A DNA stretch of 64,000 nt, taken from Asterias rubens. Lineage: Eukaryota > Echinodermata > Asteroidea > Forcipulatida > Asteriidae. Below the pieces are notes generated by a model that had not been told where the DNA came from, made no database searches, and saw only the letters and a list, made by a program, of their open reading frames with translations. Below are positions 46,673 through 58,493 of this stretch, in pieces. Position numbers and translations under genes: made by a program. Every line of letters starts with the position of its first letter. Position 1 is the stretch's first letter. The stretch covers positions 11,629,134 to 11,693,133 of the forward strand of contig NC_047065.1 of assembly GCF_902459465.1 (NCBI RefSeq), read 5' to 3'.

Positions 46673-49600
46673 TCAAGTTACTCTCTTCTCGACCATCACT
46701 GCATCCCAGTCGTTAATAAAGAGGACTTCATCCCCGTCCTTTTCCGAGCACTCACCGCTCAGCATGTACTCCATCACTTCCTTATACTGGGCATCCGAAG
46801 CCGTCTCTTTAAACTTCACAATATGGATAAGGAAATCCACCAAGAGATTCCCGTCTTTTGATGTCTCATCAAGACACTTGGTGATTTCCACCCGGGACTT
46901 CTGGTGACTCTGGGTGTAGGGGATGTTACGGCGATCTAATGAGCTACGAACATCGGCTGAGCTGATGAAGTGCATGAGGTGATCCTGGTATCCGGGGAAA
47001 TGGTTCCATAGCCGCCAGAAACCGCTGTCGTCTGGTGGGGATTAACAAAAGGCAGTCAATGAAAATAGCACATCCGTAAAAGGGATTTTGTGCCTTTTGA
47101 AGATCAATTTCTTTGGCATTGACATGAATCGCAAACCCACTTTGAATAAAAATGTCTGTTATATATTTTACCTGTATAGATTTTAGCTTCATTAGCCGTC
47201 AATTTTTTTTTTAAGGGTGAAAAGTCACAGAACAATGTTTTCAGGAGAGTCGCGTGTTCTAAATAATTTTTGTAAAATTGTTTTACTCATTTCTCAAAAA
47301 CTACAGCACATCAACAGGTTCTGTACTTGAGGGAAAGTTTTCTACATCATTATCTTTAAACCGTTTACGTTGATCGCTAACCCGGGGACGTTTGGGATTC
47401 GTGTTGTACCAATCCCTTTAAATAGGTGCAACTGTCCGACTTGTTTTGTCCCAGAAGAGACTGGTGTAATAAAGCAGCTTTCTGTAACGTTCTAGGCAAA
47501 CTTCATAATCAACAAAATATATATATAAAAAAAATACAAACAATAATTTATTCGTTGCGAATTTATGAAGTCAAAACGCAGGAAGAATGAACCGGGCTTA
47601 AAGGCAGTGAACACTATTGGTAATTGTCAAAGACTAGCCTTCACAGTTGGTGTATCTCAACATATGCATAAAATAACAAACCTGTGAAAATTCGAGCTCA
47701 ATTGGTCATCGAACTTTCGAGATAACAATGAAAGAAAAAACACCCTTGTCACACGAAGTTGTGTGCTTTCAGATACTTGATTTCGAGACCTCAAGTTCTA
47801 AACTTGAGGTCTCGAGATCAAATTCGTGGAAAATTACTTATATCTCAAAAACTATGGCACTTCAGATGGTGCCGGTTCTCACAATGTTTTATACCATCAA
47901 CCTCTCCCCATTACTCGTCACCAAGAAAGGATTTATGGTAATAATTATTTTGAGTAATTACCAATAGTGTCCACTGCCTTTAAGTTTCAATACCAGAATT
48001 GATCGATGTTTTGCTGAAGACCTACCTGAAATGATTGTGCATCTGTTTAGTGTATTTCTCTATCGCGTTTGTATACGCATGCGTGAATTTTATTAGCATT
48101 TTTTGGGCAGTGTACATTTATTGCCTACCTGAAATGGTAATAATAAGTAATTTGCCACCAGGTTCTAGAAGGTCGTACAGATACATCAAGGAACTGTCTA
48201 CGTCCTCAGCATAGTACATGGAGTGTACAGCGTTGATGAAATGAAATTTGGCTCCATCCCTGGCAGCCTCTCTGTATTGATCCAGGGTTTGCTGTCGCCA
48301 GTCAAAGTTAACTCCCTGTAGTTCGTGTCCCTTGGATTGAACCAATGCCTTGTACTGGACCATCTGATCCACTGCAGGCTCAACTACACGGTTGGTGATG
48401 CGAGGGTATTTCTGCAAAAGCATAGATAACATCTTGCTGTCCATCTCACCTTTAATAAGAGAATCAGATTGAACGAAAGTAATGTTACTCAGTTCTTCTC
48501 AAGTGCATCCTTCATGATTGGAGATCACTGCCAGGCCACACACAGCACGCCCCCCCCCCCCCTTTTTGTCGGGCAAAAAAAAAAAAAAAAAAGGAGAGAA
48601 AATAGGCGGGGAGGAGGGGGCCGACACATACCTGGGTATTTTTATCAAAAAACTATTAATAAACCGTCGTAGGCCTAACCCTGTCCCACTTTTTTCTTGT
48701 GGGCCACCATTATTTCACTCACTGACACTGTCTCATGAGGAATTTAACGTTAGCCTGGGCGTTTGGAAAGCGTGTCTCCAAATGAACATCAGCGCGAAAT
48801 ACCTGTGCCTAATTTAAGCTCTGTTTATCGCCGTGAATTCGTCGCGATCACCATTCCACTTCTATCGACCAGCCCTGATTTCGAGGAGGCGAAAAATCAC
48901 ACGCCTGATCCCTTTTGAAAATGCACGCCCCCTGGCATACATGTCCGGTGTAACATTGTAAATTAAATAAATTAACGTCGCAAATACTTTTTTTCTTCTT
49001 CAGTAATGCATATTTATGACCCTGTTAACAAATGTTGGGTCTTAAAAATGCAAGTATTTTTATACCACAGTTATAAATGTGCAAAACATTGATCGCCACC
49101 GACCTATCAGAGTCGGCAGATTGGGGGAAAACTACGGCCCATTAATCGGTCCAATCATAGAGCAAGGAAAATGGTCCAATCCACTCTTTTTCCGATCTTT
49201 TTTACTTCTTAATTAAGGAGAAGTATCACTTCAGACCAGTGTACTAAAAATGATGTAGACCTGTTACCAAATAATTATCAACTGAAAACAAAGAAGAACG
49301 GCCGTTGATGGGAACACTGATTTGTTTTTTTCATGGGAATTTCTCCATGTTGGTTTTCCCAAAAAATTCCCATGGGTAAACCTGATTTTAAATTAATATT
49401 TGGAAGTCAGTAGTGCATCTCCGTAGAAAAATTAAGCTCTATTCTCTCTCTGCAGCTGTTAACAATTCTTTTTTGTTATTATTTTTTAATCATGGCTATA
49501 GTTTATTGGGTATCAGTCCCACACGCGCATAAAGCAACAAAAAAAAGTCCCCGCTTGACGTAAGCTCGGAATTCACTGCTTCCGTAAGCGCCAAGTTCTT

Positions 49601-50647
49601 TGCTTTCGGTAAGCAGAGCCATGACATTTTGCACTGCACATGCCTGGCGGAATTTGTTCCTAATTATTTAAGTTATTCCTTTGTTTAACAAAACAAATTA
49701 GAAGAAACAACTTTCCCATTGAAAGCACTAACGACAGTGCCAATTTCGTAATACAGAAAGAAACAAAAAATACTGCATGGGGGGTGGCGCGGTCTTTCAT
49801 TCTGAAAAAAAACACGCCCCCCCCCGTTTGGAAAATCCTGGATCCGCCCCTGATAAGGTATTTTACATGCGTTGGTAGTTGTTTAACAACACACGGGACC
49901 TACAGCTTTACGTCCCATCCGAAGGGAAATTTTCCCACTTGCGACAGTGCCAATTTCGTCGTACAGAAAAAGAAATTCAACTGCCCATGAGATTTACCGA
50001 AACAGTGGGTTATTTATGACCGCACAAACGCAATTGACTATTCAAAGTGTATACGGTTCAAACACTGCGTTAAATCGCATTGAAGGTCAGGTTCAAACCC
50101 TATGGGCATGGGTTCAATCGGTCATCGAATTTGCAAGAGAATAACGCCAGAAAAACACCAGATTGTTGCACTGCTGTGTGTGCTCTCGGACGCATACAAA
50201 ATATAAAGCTTCAGCTCATGTTTGTTTATTATTTGAGTGAGAAATTACCTCATTTAAAAAAAACTACGTTACTTCAGAGGAAGCCGTTTCCCATAATGTT
50301 TTATACTATCAACGGCTCTCCATTACTCGTTACCAAGTAAGGTGTTATGCTAATAATTATGTTGAATTATTACCAAACGTGTCAAAAGCTGAACGTGTTC
50401 ATCTTGGATTCGTGGGTTTTTAATTTTGTATGTAATTCCTACCTGATCCACTTCCTATACCCAGCACACGGAGTTCCTCATTCCCCTTCAGCTTGAAGGG
50501 AAGATGCTCAACAACCTCCTTAGGGAAATTGTTATCTCCCCAGTTGGCCAGTACTCTGAACTTAGCCGAAAGAGAAGCGTATAATTGAAACGCCTTCACG
50601 TAATGTTCCGGGTCGTGGAACAAACTCCGTAACTTTAATTCGGCCAT
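46673..50647 (-). CDS. Histamine N-methyltransferase-like protein, 294 aa, three exons
   Basis: Minus-strand exons 50647-50443, 48449-48129 and 47031-46673 join in phase (donors GTAGGA, GTAGGC) and end at TGA. Length and collinearity match HNMT (292 aa in human). Landmarks: RSLFHDPEHYVKAF, SAM motif I VLGIGSGSGE (61-70), the SAM-ribose acid in NRVVEP (E92), FDWRQQTLDQY, LLEPGGKLLIITIS, and C-terminal EVLFINDWDAVMVE. HNMT is a cytosolic SAM-dependent methyltransferase inactivating histamine. In a gap-free alignment recalled from the human enzyme, the histamine-contacting Glu28 is Lys29 here and Gln143 is His144, whereas Asn283 is kept (N282). So the methyl donor site looks intact but the acceptor may not be histamine. 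ACOT8 ends 1 kb away, convergent. Confidence 0.9.
47598..47982. mobile_element. MITE family T1 in HNMT-like intron 2
   Basis: TTAA at 47598 and 47979; ends AGGCAGTGAACACTATTGG and CCAATAGTGTCCACTGCCT; central hairpin intact. Confidence 0.9.
48550..48592. repeat. C-run and A-run
   Basis: About 13 C residues, then CTTTTTGTCGGGC, then about 18 A residues. Low-complexity intronic sequence. Confidence 0.9.
48600..50220. other. Intronic stretch of the HNMT-like gene, few features
   Basis: No exon of the known pattern is missing, as exons 1 and 2 join in phase. 49863-49945 holds a minus-strand SINE scrap (TTTACGTCCCATCCGAAGGG). C-run at 49818. Nothing else recognised. Confidence 0.5.
50225..50390. 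mobile_element. MITE family T1 fragment next to HNMT-like exon 1
   Basis: TACTTCAGAGGAAGCCGTTT to GAATTATTACCAAACGTGTC is the right third of a T1 copy, ending about 50 bp from the exon 1 donor on the other strand. Confidence 0.65.
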
Positions 50648-50898
50648 TACTAAAAAGAATCGGGTCGGGTTTTTGAGGCCTTGACAGTTGAGCGACCCCG
50701 AGCTCCGGTAAACTCGTACTGTGCGATAGCAAACTCACAGTACCGCAGCGACGCTTGTATTATTACTCTCACTGGGTGTCCCTCTCACTGCAGCCTATAC
50801 GGATGGTTACTACAGCGACGAACATTACTCAGTGGAGGGCCACACCAGCATTCATTCGTACAGGAACGGTGAAGGCTGATCAAAACTTTGAAGAAGCT

Positions 50899-51236
50899 TT
50901 AAAGACAGTGTACGCTATTGGTAATTGTCAAAGACCAGTCTTCTCCTTTGGTGTATCTCAACATATGCATAAAATAACAAACCTGTGAAAAATTTGAGCT
51001 TAACCAGTCGTCGGAGTTGCGAGATAACTATGAAAGAAAAAACACCCTTGTCACACGAAGTTGTGTGCTTTCAGATTCGTGGAAATAACTTCTTTCTCAA
51101 AAACTACGTCACTTCAGAGGGAGCCGTTTCTCACAATGTTTATACTATCAACCTCTCCCCATTACTCGATACCAAGTAAGGTTTTATATGACAATAATTA
51201 TTTTGAGTAATTACCAATAGTGTCCACTGCCTTTAA
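50899..51236. mobile_element. MITE family T1 upstream of the HNMT-like gene
   Basis: TTAA at 50899 and 51233; ends AGACAGTGTACGCTATTGG and CCAATAGTGTCCACTGCCT. The central hairpin has been deleted cleanly (TTTCAGATTCGTGGAAATAAC). Confidence 0.9.
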
Positions 51237-52272
51237 TGAAAGCTCAACACTTCGTGAATGTTCGTGTTTTTCTGCATGCCGTTCCCCAGACAGAAACATT
51301 TAGCTGCTTTCACCTGCTACGTCTGGAAAACCTTAATCTCCTCGACGAACTGTGAGGGCGGATTCCCACTTATTGTAGAGGCTGCTTGTTGACAACATTG
51401 GGAGGGCCAACGGGCCAACCGACAGACGTGGACCCGTATTTATTACTAACTATCACACCTTTATGATACACCCCTACAATTTATCCTATAGTATTATACA
51501 CTCTGCAAATTCTAAGGCTCAATGTTAACACATCTGCATGTGTTTGGGCAGATCGTACAATGGAAGGGACCAGAAATCGATTATGGATTTTGTTTTTTTT
51601 ACACGAGTGAATGCAGGTTCCCGCCGTGTGCTCGTATCGCCGCTTGGGGTCGACTCAGCCGATTTCGCAAAGCTCCGTATGTCCCCCTGAATCTGCACGG
51701 AAGACGGGGTCCCGAAAGCACGACCGAGGGGGCAGGCTGGGTTTGGGGCCTGGGACAGGGCCTTGGAAGGGCCTCGACCTGGTGCAAATGACGGCCTGGA
51801 ACAGGGCCTGGGATAGGTTATGGGAGAGGTTCTGGAACAGGTTCTGGGACAGGGCCTGGACTTGGTGCAAATGACGGCCTGGGTCAAAAGTGTAACGCCT
51901 CAAAACATTTTCGATTACAGCCTATCCGAAAGCTAAAATTTCTTTAAAAATGGAAAACTTTTACATTTGTAAAATCAGTCATTCCCTTTAAATACAGAAT
52001 TTAATCGGAAGCAAGTAAACAGTTTAATTAGGGTAAAACATGTTATCCGTACTTTTAATCACCATAATTTACATACATTATACATTACAAGAAACAATTC
52101 TGTCAATCAAACTAGTTTATCAACAATTGTAATCGCAACAACTTTTTCCTGGCGTTTGTTTAAAAGGTTGTTGGTTCAAAATATAACCCCTCTCACACCC
52201 ACACAGAAGCTTTTACAACTTTTAGATTGACTATATAGACTATGGGGGCTTTTGCAATTTTGAAATGCGACC
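51237..52272. other. Intergenic stretch with a short GC-rich minisatellite
   Basis: 51745-51890 has repeated CCTGGGACAGGGCCTGG-like words, with GGTGCAAATGACGGCCTGG twice (51781 and 51868). Overlapping frames on both strands here are repeat artefacts. No exon was recognised. Confidence 0.6.
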
Positions 52273-52654
52273 TTAAAGACAGTGGACACTTTTGGTAATT
52301 GTCAAAGACCAGTCTTCTCACTTGCTATATCTCAACATATGCATTAATAATTACAAACCTGTGAAAATTTGAGTTCAATCGGTCATCGAAGTTGCGATGA
52401 AAGAAAAAACACCCTTGTCACACAAAGTTGTGTGCGTTTAGATGGTTGATTTCGAGACCTCAAGTTCTAAATCTGAGGTCTCGAAATCAAATTCATGGAA
52501 AATTACTTCTTTCTCGAAAACTATGGCACTTCACAGGGAGCCGTTTCTCACAAGGTTTTATATCATCAACCTCTCCCCATTACTCGTCACCAAGAAAGGT
52601 TTTATGCTGCTAATTCTTTTTTGAGTAATTACCAATAGTGTCCACTGCCTTTAA
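52273..52654. mobile_element. MITE family T1
   Basis: TTAA at 52273 and 52651; ends AGACAGTGGACACTTTTGG and CCAATAGTGTCCACTGCCT; full length. Confidence 0.9.
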
Positions 52655-52699
52655 AAGAAGATGTCCAAGCCAAGAATGATCTCGACAAAGCGCTAAACC

Positions 52700-54495
52700 A
52701 ACGGGGGGTGACTTGGCTCGGTGGAGGGGTTGCCTTATTCATCCATGCTCCTCAGCCTTTGTTCAGAATCAACAATATTAAGCGATTATATAAGTCTTTG
52801 TTGGGCGTATATCTTTGAGAGCTCATTCACCGGTGTTTACGCGGATCTCTTGGAGGTGTTATGCCATGATGGGAATTCCGTGTACGGGTTGGAGACATTG
52901 TGCATACGGTATACTACACTGAAATTTCAACGTGTCACCTTGGATCTTTCTCGAGAGACTTCGAAGCTGTGTTTTCACTTCAACACATCATCTTTACACC
53001 AGGTAACTTAAGTATGTGTTTTTCTTTAATATCAGAGAGTTGAACAGTATAACATTCGTACAATTTGTTTGATTATTGGTTGCATTTTAAATTAGGCAAG
53101 TATTTAAGTAACTATTTTATTGGAAGGAAACTATCTAGTGAAATCCATGACAAGTCATACGTGTTAGATTTGGTCATCAGTGGCTGTCTTGGCTGTCGCA
53201 GAACAGAACATGGCGCTATTCAGTCGGACCACTTCTATAACGGAAAAGTTTCCGTTTGGCGGCACTTTTCCATTTGATGCGTACAAAGATTTTAGTATCT
53301 AATTTACCTCAATGAGATATCCCTCTTTGTACAAAAAATTGTGAAATAGTGGTGGCGCCATACGTAAAGTTATCCCAATTATGTTGTACCCACTTTTTAA
53401 AATGATAAACATGTTTATCATTTTGAAACAGTAGTTCTTGTATTGTGATTAAATATGCAGATGACACAGCCTTGACTGGATTAATTTCTGGCAATGATGA
53501 ATCAGAGTATAGGATAGGAGTTAATCAGTTTGTTGATTGGTGTGAAAGAAATAACTTAGTTCTTAACGTAAATAAAACAAAAGAAATGGTTTTTAACTTT
53601 CAAAAAAACATTCAACCTGTACAACCTGTTAAAATTAATGACATGTTGAAGTGGTAAAGGAATACAAGTATCTGGGAACTGTAATTGATGATCAGCTGAA
53701 CTGGAACTCTAACACCACGAAAATCTATAAGAAGGCTAATCAACGGTTGTACTTTGTCAGGAAGCTGAAGTATTTTAATGTTAACACCCGGATTCTTAAT
53801 CTATTTTATCAGAGTACCATTTTATCCTTGTTGACTTTTTGTGCAATCACTTGGTTTAATTCACTTTCAGTTTTTAATAGGCAAAAACTAGTTCGCATTA
53901 CCAAACAAGCCAGTAGGATTATTGGTTCAGATAATGACGGTCTTCAGGAATTAGTTAAGAATAGACTTATGAGTAAGTTCCATTTGTCTGACAACACACA
54001 TCCCCTTTACCCACTGATTGTTCACAACAAATCTGGTAGGATCCGTCAACTAAGCCTTAAGACTAACAGGTTCAAGAACTCATTTTTACCTATTGCTATC
54101 CATAATTTTAACTGTGATTGTATTAGATAACTGCAATGCATCCAGCCCTGTGTACTGTCTTAATTGTTTATTATTGTTTTATTTGATTTTCTGGCATCTC
54201 CTGTGCAATTTGGCCTCTTTTAATTTGGGGAGGGGGTCCACTACCCAATCATGCTTTAGCGTTTGACTGTTTGTTTGTTTGTTTGTTTGTTTGTTTGTTT
54301 TTGTTTTTTTGTTTTTTTATATAAACTTTCATTTTTTTAACTTACATTAAGGTTATTGTTTATGTAGTATTGTGGTAATTCTTGTGCAATTTTACATTTT
54401 AATATTTTATATGTTGCTGTACAATAGGATTGTAAATTCATGTATTTTTATATACTTGACGAATAAACCATTCAATTCAATTCAATTCAATTCAA
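52700..54495 (+). mobile_element. Non-LTR retrotransposon (LINE, CR1/L2-like), decayed and internally deleted
   Basis: The reverse transcriptase is clear: VIKYADDTALTGLISGND at 53445 (catalytic YADD), WCERNNLVLNVNKTKEMVF, then after a frameshift near 53650 KEYKYLGTVIDDQLNWN, followed by FYQSTILSLLTFCAITWFNS and a stop at 54130. The 3' UTR ends in (ATTCA)n at 54472-54495, a usual LINE tail. Upstream, GVTWLGGGVALFIH (about 52706) and SYVLDLVISG with QSDHF (53150-53240) resemble parts of an AP endonuclease with its '...LDLVI..' and 'SDH' motifs; frame changes separate them. The fingers and palm before YADD are missing. It is not functional. Confidence 0.8.
53394..53427. repeat. Perfect palindrome at the LINE deletion point
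   Basis: TTAAAATGATAAACAT is followed at once by its complement ATGTTTATCATTTTGA, about 18 bp before the first reverse-transcriptase residues, where the endonuclease part should pass to the polymerase part. Confidence 0.8.
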
Positions 54496-54514
54496 CCTGT
54501 TCACATGGTTTGTA

Positions 54515-54836
54515 GGATTCAAACACACAAAACTAAACATGTTGACAATTTGAGCTCAATCGGTCGTCGAAGTTGCGAGATAATAATGAAAGAAAATACA
54601 ATCTTGTCACATGAAGTTATGTGCTTTCACTGATGCTTGATTTAGAGACCTCAAACTCTAAACTTGAGATTTTGAAATCAAATTCGTGGAAAATTACTTC
54701 ATTCTCGAAAACTACGTCACTTCAGAGGGAGCTGTTTCTCACAATGTTTTAATACCATCAACCTCTCCTTATTACTCGTTACCAAGTAAGGTTTAAAATC
54801 ATGCTAATAATTATTTTTTAGTAATTACCAATAGTT
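54515..54836. mobile_element. MITE family T1, both ends lost
   Basis: Body from TTTGAGCTCAATCGGTCGTC to TTAGTAATTACCAATAG. The left 100 bp are missing, with LINE sequence just before. The last 16 bp are missing, replaced by the palindrome at 54837. Confidence 0.8.
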
Positions 54837-54880
54837 TATACCATGGAGGTAGAATTATTTCTACCTCCATGGTTTATACA
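54837..54880. repeat. Palindrome, 18-bp arms
   Basis: TATACCATGGAGGTAGAA, a short ATT spacer, then TTCTACCTCCATGGTTTATA: a near-perfect hairpin replacing the T1 right end. Confidence 0.85.
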
Positions 54881-54929
54881 TGTGCATGTCGAACAAACTC
54901 ATACATGTACTTAGAAATGTTGTGAAAAT

Positions 54930-55265
54930 TTAATCAATGGAGAGCTGTTGGTATAAACAAAAAATTGAGAAACGGCTCTTTCTGAATAGCGTAGTTTTTT
55001 GAGAAAGAGGTAATTTTCACTCTAATAGAAGATTTCATCAGGCGTGATGCATAATGATACAATGATTGTATCTATTATCTGCAAAGCACACACATTTTTG
55101 TGGACATTTTGTGTGTTCTTCCTTTTTATTCTCTTGCAATTTCGATGACCAATTGGGTTGAAATGTTCACATATTTGGTTAGTTTATGCATAAGGCTGCA
55201 ATACACTAATTGAGAATACCGATCTTTGACAACATTACACAAAGTTGTCCGTGTTTTTAATATGA
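54930..55265. mobile_element. T1 old subfamily copy, ends eroded
   Basis: Shares AATGGAGAGCTGTTG, GAGAAACGGCTC, TTTTTTGAGAAAGAGGTAAT and ATTTCGATGACCAATTGGG with the diverged T1 at 11498 and 61645. Confidence 0.6.
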
Positions 55266-55348
55266 AAACACAATGTTATATTCATTTCAGAGTCGGAATT
55301 TTTAGGAAGTAAGCCTCCAAGGGTCAGCCGGTGGCATGTGAGCTCAAA

Positions 55349-58300
55349 ATGGCGGGAGCGGTAAGTGAAGTATTGTTTTGATAAAACACTCGAAATTGTA
55401 TATTTTTTGTTTTTTTTAAGTCCATAGTCAATGGTTTTATTCTAAGAGTCAGTAAGCAATATCTTACTATATTTCAAGCACGAAACGTTTATGACCAGTC
55501 CGGCATCATTCGGTGCTCGGTTGTCAGGAATGCCAGTCAACACGCCTCCACAAGTTGCAAACTAGTACAAACTAGCATAGACAATGTATATCATGCACGT
55601 ACCACGTAGAAAGTTGATTTAAAATACCTTTCCAGTCTCACACAAGATAATGAAAACCAGGGTAGCAATAACCATTATATTCAAGATAAGAGGAATTAAG
55701 GCAGGGCTTCAATTTTAGGACTCTTTTTACAAGTATTTTACAAGGAAATATTTAGAAAATGGACTCCCTCTACATGATATTTCGGCATTGACATAAAAGC
55801 TTATGGCGACCCTCACTAAATCAACTGACAAACAGTGCAAAATGCTAATATCAACCAAATTAAAGCCAGCTTTTTACAGTAGCGAGGAAATTACAGATTG
55901 ACTCATAAACTTTAATCCTCTGCTCAATTTGATATGGGATTTATATTTGGCTCTCAAATCTGTAGTATAGAGTACGTATTTTTTTGAGGGCCTTTGCACA
56001 GTAATAATGAGGCAAATGCTATGTTTTCTACCTGCATATCCATATAAGGTGGTGCAAACTTAAAGCCATTGGACACTTTCGGTAAACAGTATTGTCCAAA
56101 GGCCCACACTTCGTATTTAACAACTTATATATAAAATAACAAACCTGTGAAAATTTGGGCTCCATCGGTCATCGGAGTCGGGAGAAAACAACAGGAAAAC
56201 CCACCCTTGATTCCGGACGTTTCGCCGTGTCATGACATGTGTTTAAAATAAATCTGTTATTCTCGATAACGAGAATTTATAATTGTTTTAAAGACAGTGG
56301 ACACTATTGGTAATTGTCAAAGACCAGTCTTCTCACTTGGTGTATCTAATCACATGCATAAAATAACAAACCTGGGAAAATTTGAGCTCAATCGATCGTC
56401 AAAGTTGCGAGATAACAATGAAAGAAAAAACACCCTTGTTACACGGAGTTGTGTGCTTTCAGATGCTTGATTTCGAGACCTCACATTCTAAACTTGAGGT
56501 CTCGAAATCAAATTCGTGGAAAGTTACTTCTTTCTCAAAAAATAATCCATTTCAGAGGGTGCCGTTTCTCACAATGTTTTATACTACCAACCTCTCTCCA
56601 TTACTCGTTACCAAGTGAGGTTTTATGCTGATAGTTATTTTGAGTAATTACCAATAGTGTCCACTGCCTTTAACGTTTTCTCAAAAAGTAAAGCATTTCA
56701 TGGAATAATATTTCAAGAGAAGTCTTTCACCATTACCTTCTGTAAACCCTGGAAGTTATTTGTAAATCTGTAAAACTTTTATTTGTTTTTCTGTTCCGAA
56801 AGTGTCCAATGGCTTTGAATGACGGTAACTCTTTTAGGTCACTGCCCCATTTGTTTAGTTTTTAATTCAACAGATATTATGTTTAGCCTTCGTGAAAGAC
56901 TTTTTTTTTTGCAGAAGTTATGTTATAAGGAGAATATACCTTTTCGCAAATACCATTGCGCAAGCGCAGACTGTTGAATGAGGTGCATTGTGAGATAGGT
57001 ATGGATCAAATTTGGACACCAGCTAGACCACAATGCACCTAATTCGAAAAGGTCTATGGACGAGAAAGTGTAGACTCCAATTATTGACTCCAGTTCTTGA
57101 TTTTTCTCTTTAGAAAGAAATCTTCATGTGCGTTGTAATCGTCGGTCTGATTGTTCAAGGATGTTTCTTATTGATGACTTCAAGCGTTCACAAACATAAG
57201 AACATTGTAGACATGACGAACATTCGGGCCATGACAAACGACATCAACCATCCTGCAATAGAGCGCCACCAGCGGTCAAATAACGAGAGTGAACAATTAA
57301 TTGCGAACGATGTAGATAAACAAAGTCCGCAGCAATTAAGGGTTGCCTCGACCAAGTTGTTGACCATTGATCCAGCCACTGTCAAGAAGACGCCTCCAAA
57401 CTCGTCCACAGAGGGCCGCTGCCATTACAGGGTCCAAGTGTACGACAAAAATGGAAAACTTTCTGTACACAAACCAGTGCTTAAAAATGTTGTTAAACGA
57501 TCTACAGGCGGAGCAGTTGTACGAACCACCATACCCTGCGACAATCAGTGCACTATTGAGCTCACTCTCGCTGATGAAAAGAACAAGTTTGAAGGAATGG
57601 ATGCAGTTGTCTTTCATTTCATGAAACTCCTTATTCCAAAACCCCTTCCAGAGCCGGCACATCCCAACCAGACGTGGATATATCACTCGTGGGAGTCCCC
57701 GCGTTCAAACAACGGCGAAGGTTTAAAGATCAACCGTCTACCTGTCCACGCCACGTGGACATACCACCGGGGCTCGGAGATCGTCACTCCGTACGGATTC
57801 TACCGGCCAGGGGTCCCCATGACAAACCAGACGAAATCACCCAAAGAATGGGTTAAAGGAAAGAGGAAATTGGTAGCGTGGATGGCCAGTAACTGTGTTA
57901 ACACCTTCTGGCCAAGGAGTGCCTTTGTGAGTGAATTGAAGAAATTGGTTCCCGTGGATACTTATGGAGCGTGCGGATCGTTGAAATGCACACCGAGCTG
58001 GTCAAAGAAATGCACGGTGGACTTACTGCGACAGTATAAGTTCTACCTATCTCTGGAGAATGCGGAATGCGGTGATTACATCACGGAGAAACTATGGCAG
58101 AAACCGCTGATGCAAGGAGTGGTTCCAATCGTCTACGGTCCCAACAGAAAAGTCTACGAGGATCTCACACCTCCAAACTCATTCATATACGTCGGTGATT
58201 ACAAGAACGTGAAAGAACTCGCGGATTACCTGAAACTGTTGGACTCCAAACCCGAGCTGTATGCCCAATATTTAGCGTGGCAGTACAAGGGTAGCATTGG

Positions 58301-58493
58301 ACTTCCTAAACCGATGCACGAGTCACATGAACCTACCATCTTCTGCAATCTTATACCGACGATAGAGAAAGTTAGACGGGGGGAGTTGAAGAGAGTGCCG
58401 GTCGGACAAAGCAAATTTGCAAGAGCGTGTAGGGCTCCCGTTAAAGGTCGATCGGTCTCAATTTACGGTGTACGGAAATGGGACCCTTGGTAA
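55349..58493 (+). CDS. Alpha-1,3-fucosyltransferase (GT10), 463 aa, two coding exons
   Basis: Exon 1 carries only ATGGCGGGAGCG (MAGA, 55349-55360) before donor GTAAGT. Exon 2 (57114-58493, acceptor TTTAG) continues in phase with KEIFMCVVIVGLIVQGCFLL, a type II membrane anchor. If exon 1 is wrong, the protein starts at M 57126 with 455 aa. The catalytic domain holds ATWTYHRGSEIVTPYG and the GT10 signature FYLSLENAECGDYITEKLW (about 314-332), followed by QGVVPIVYG. The family transfers fucose from GDP-fucose to GlcNAc of Golgi glycoproteins or lipids. The 200-residue stem is longer than usual in vertebrate FUTs. Sequons NQT occur at two places. Cysteines near CGSLKC and the C-terminal ARAC may form the family's fold-closing bonds. 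No FUT4/7/9/11 subtype assigned. Confidence 0.92.
56060..56818. mobile_element. MITE family T2 carrying a T1 insertion
   Basis: TTAA at 56060, left end AGCCATTGGACACTTTCGG; right end CCGAAAGTGTCCAATGGCTTTGA. Interrupted at TTAA 56288/56669 by T1; uninterrupted T2 copies read straight across this point. Confidence 0.9.
56288..56672. mobile_element. MITE family T1 inserted in T2
   Basis: Flanked by TTAA on both sides; ends AGACAGTGGACACTATTGG and CCAATAGTGTCCACTGCCT. T2 resumes with CGTTTTCTCAAAAAGTAAAG. Confidence 0.95.
56937..57058. mobile_element. Small MITE related to the core of the 9-bp-duplication foldback
   Basis: CCTTTTCGCAAATACCATTG, AGGTGCATTGTGAG and its complement, ending TTCGAAAAGGTCTATGG. 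It lies 55 bp before the fucosyltransferase exon 2 acceptor. Confidence 0.75.

Noticed and set aside
46605-46907. Plus-strand 100-codon frame
   Set aside because: Antisense to exon 3 of the HNMT-like gene, whose protein is clearly conserved.
51522-51903. Overlapping frames of 60-120 codons on both strands
   Set aside because: They coincide with a GC-rich minisatellite of CCTGGGACAGG words; low-complexity translation.
57188-57686. Minus-strand frames inside the fucosyltransferase exon
   Set aside because: Shadows of a conserved coding exon on the other strand.
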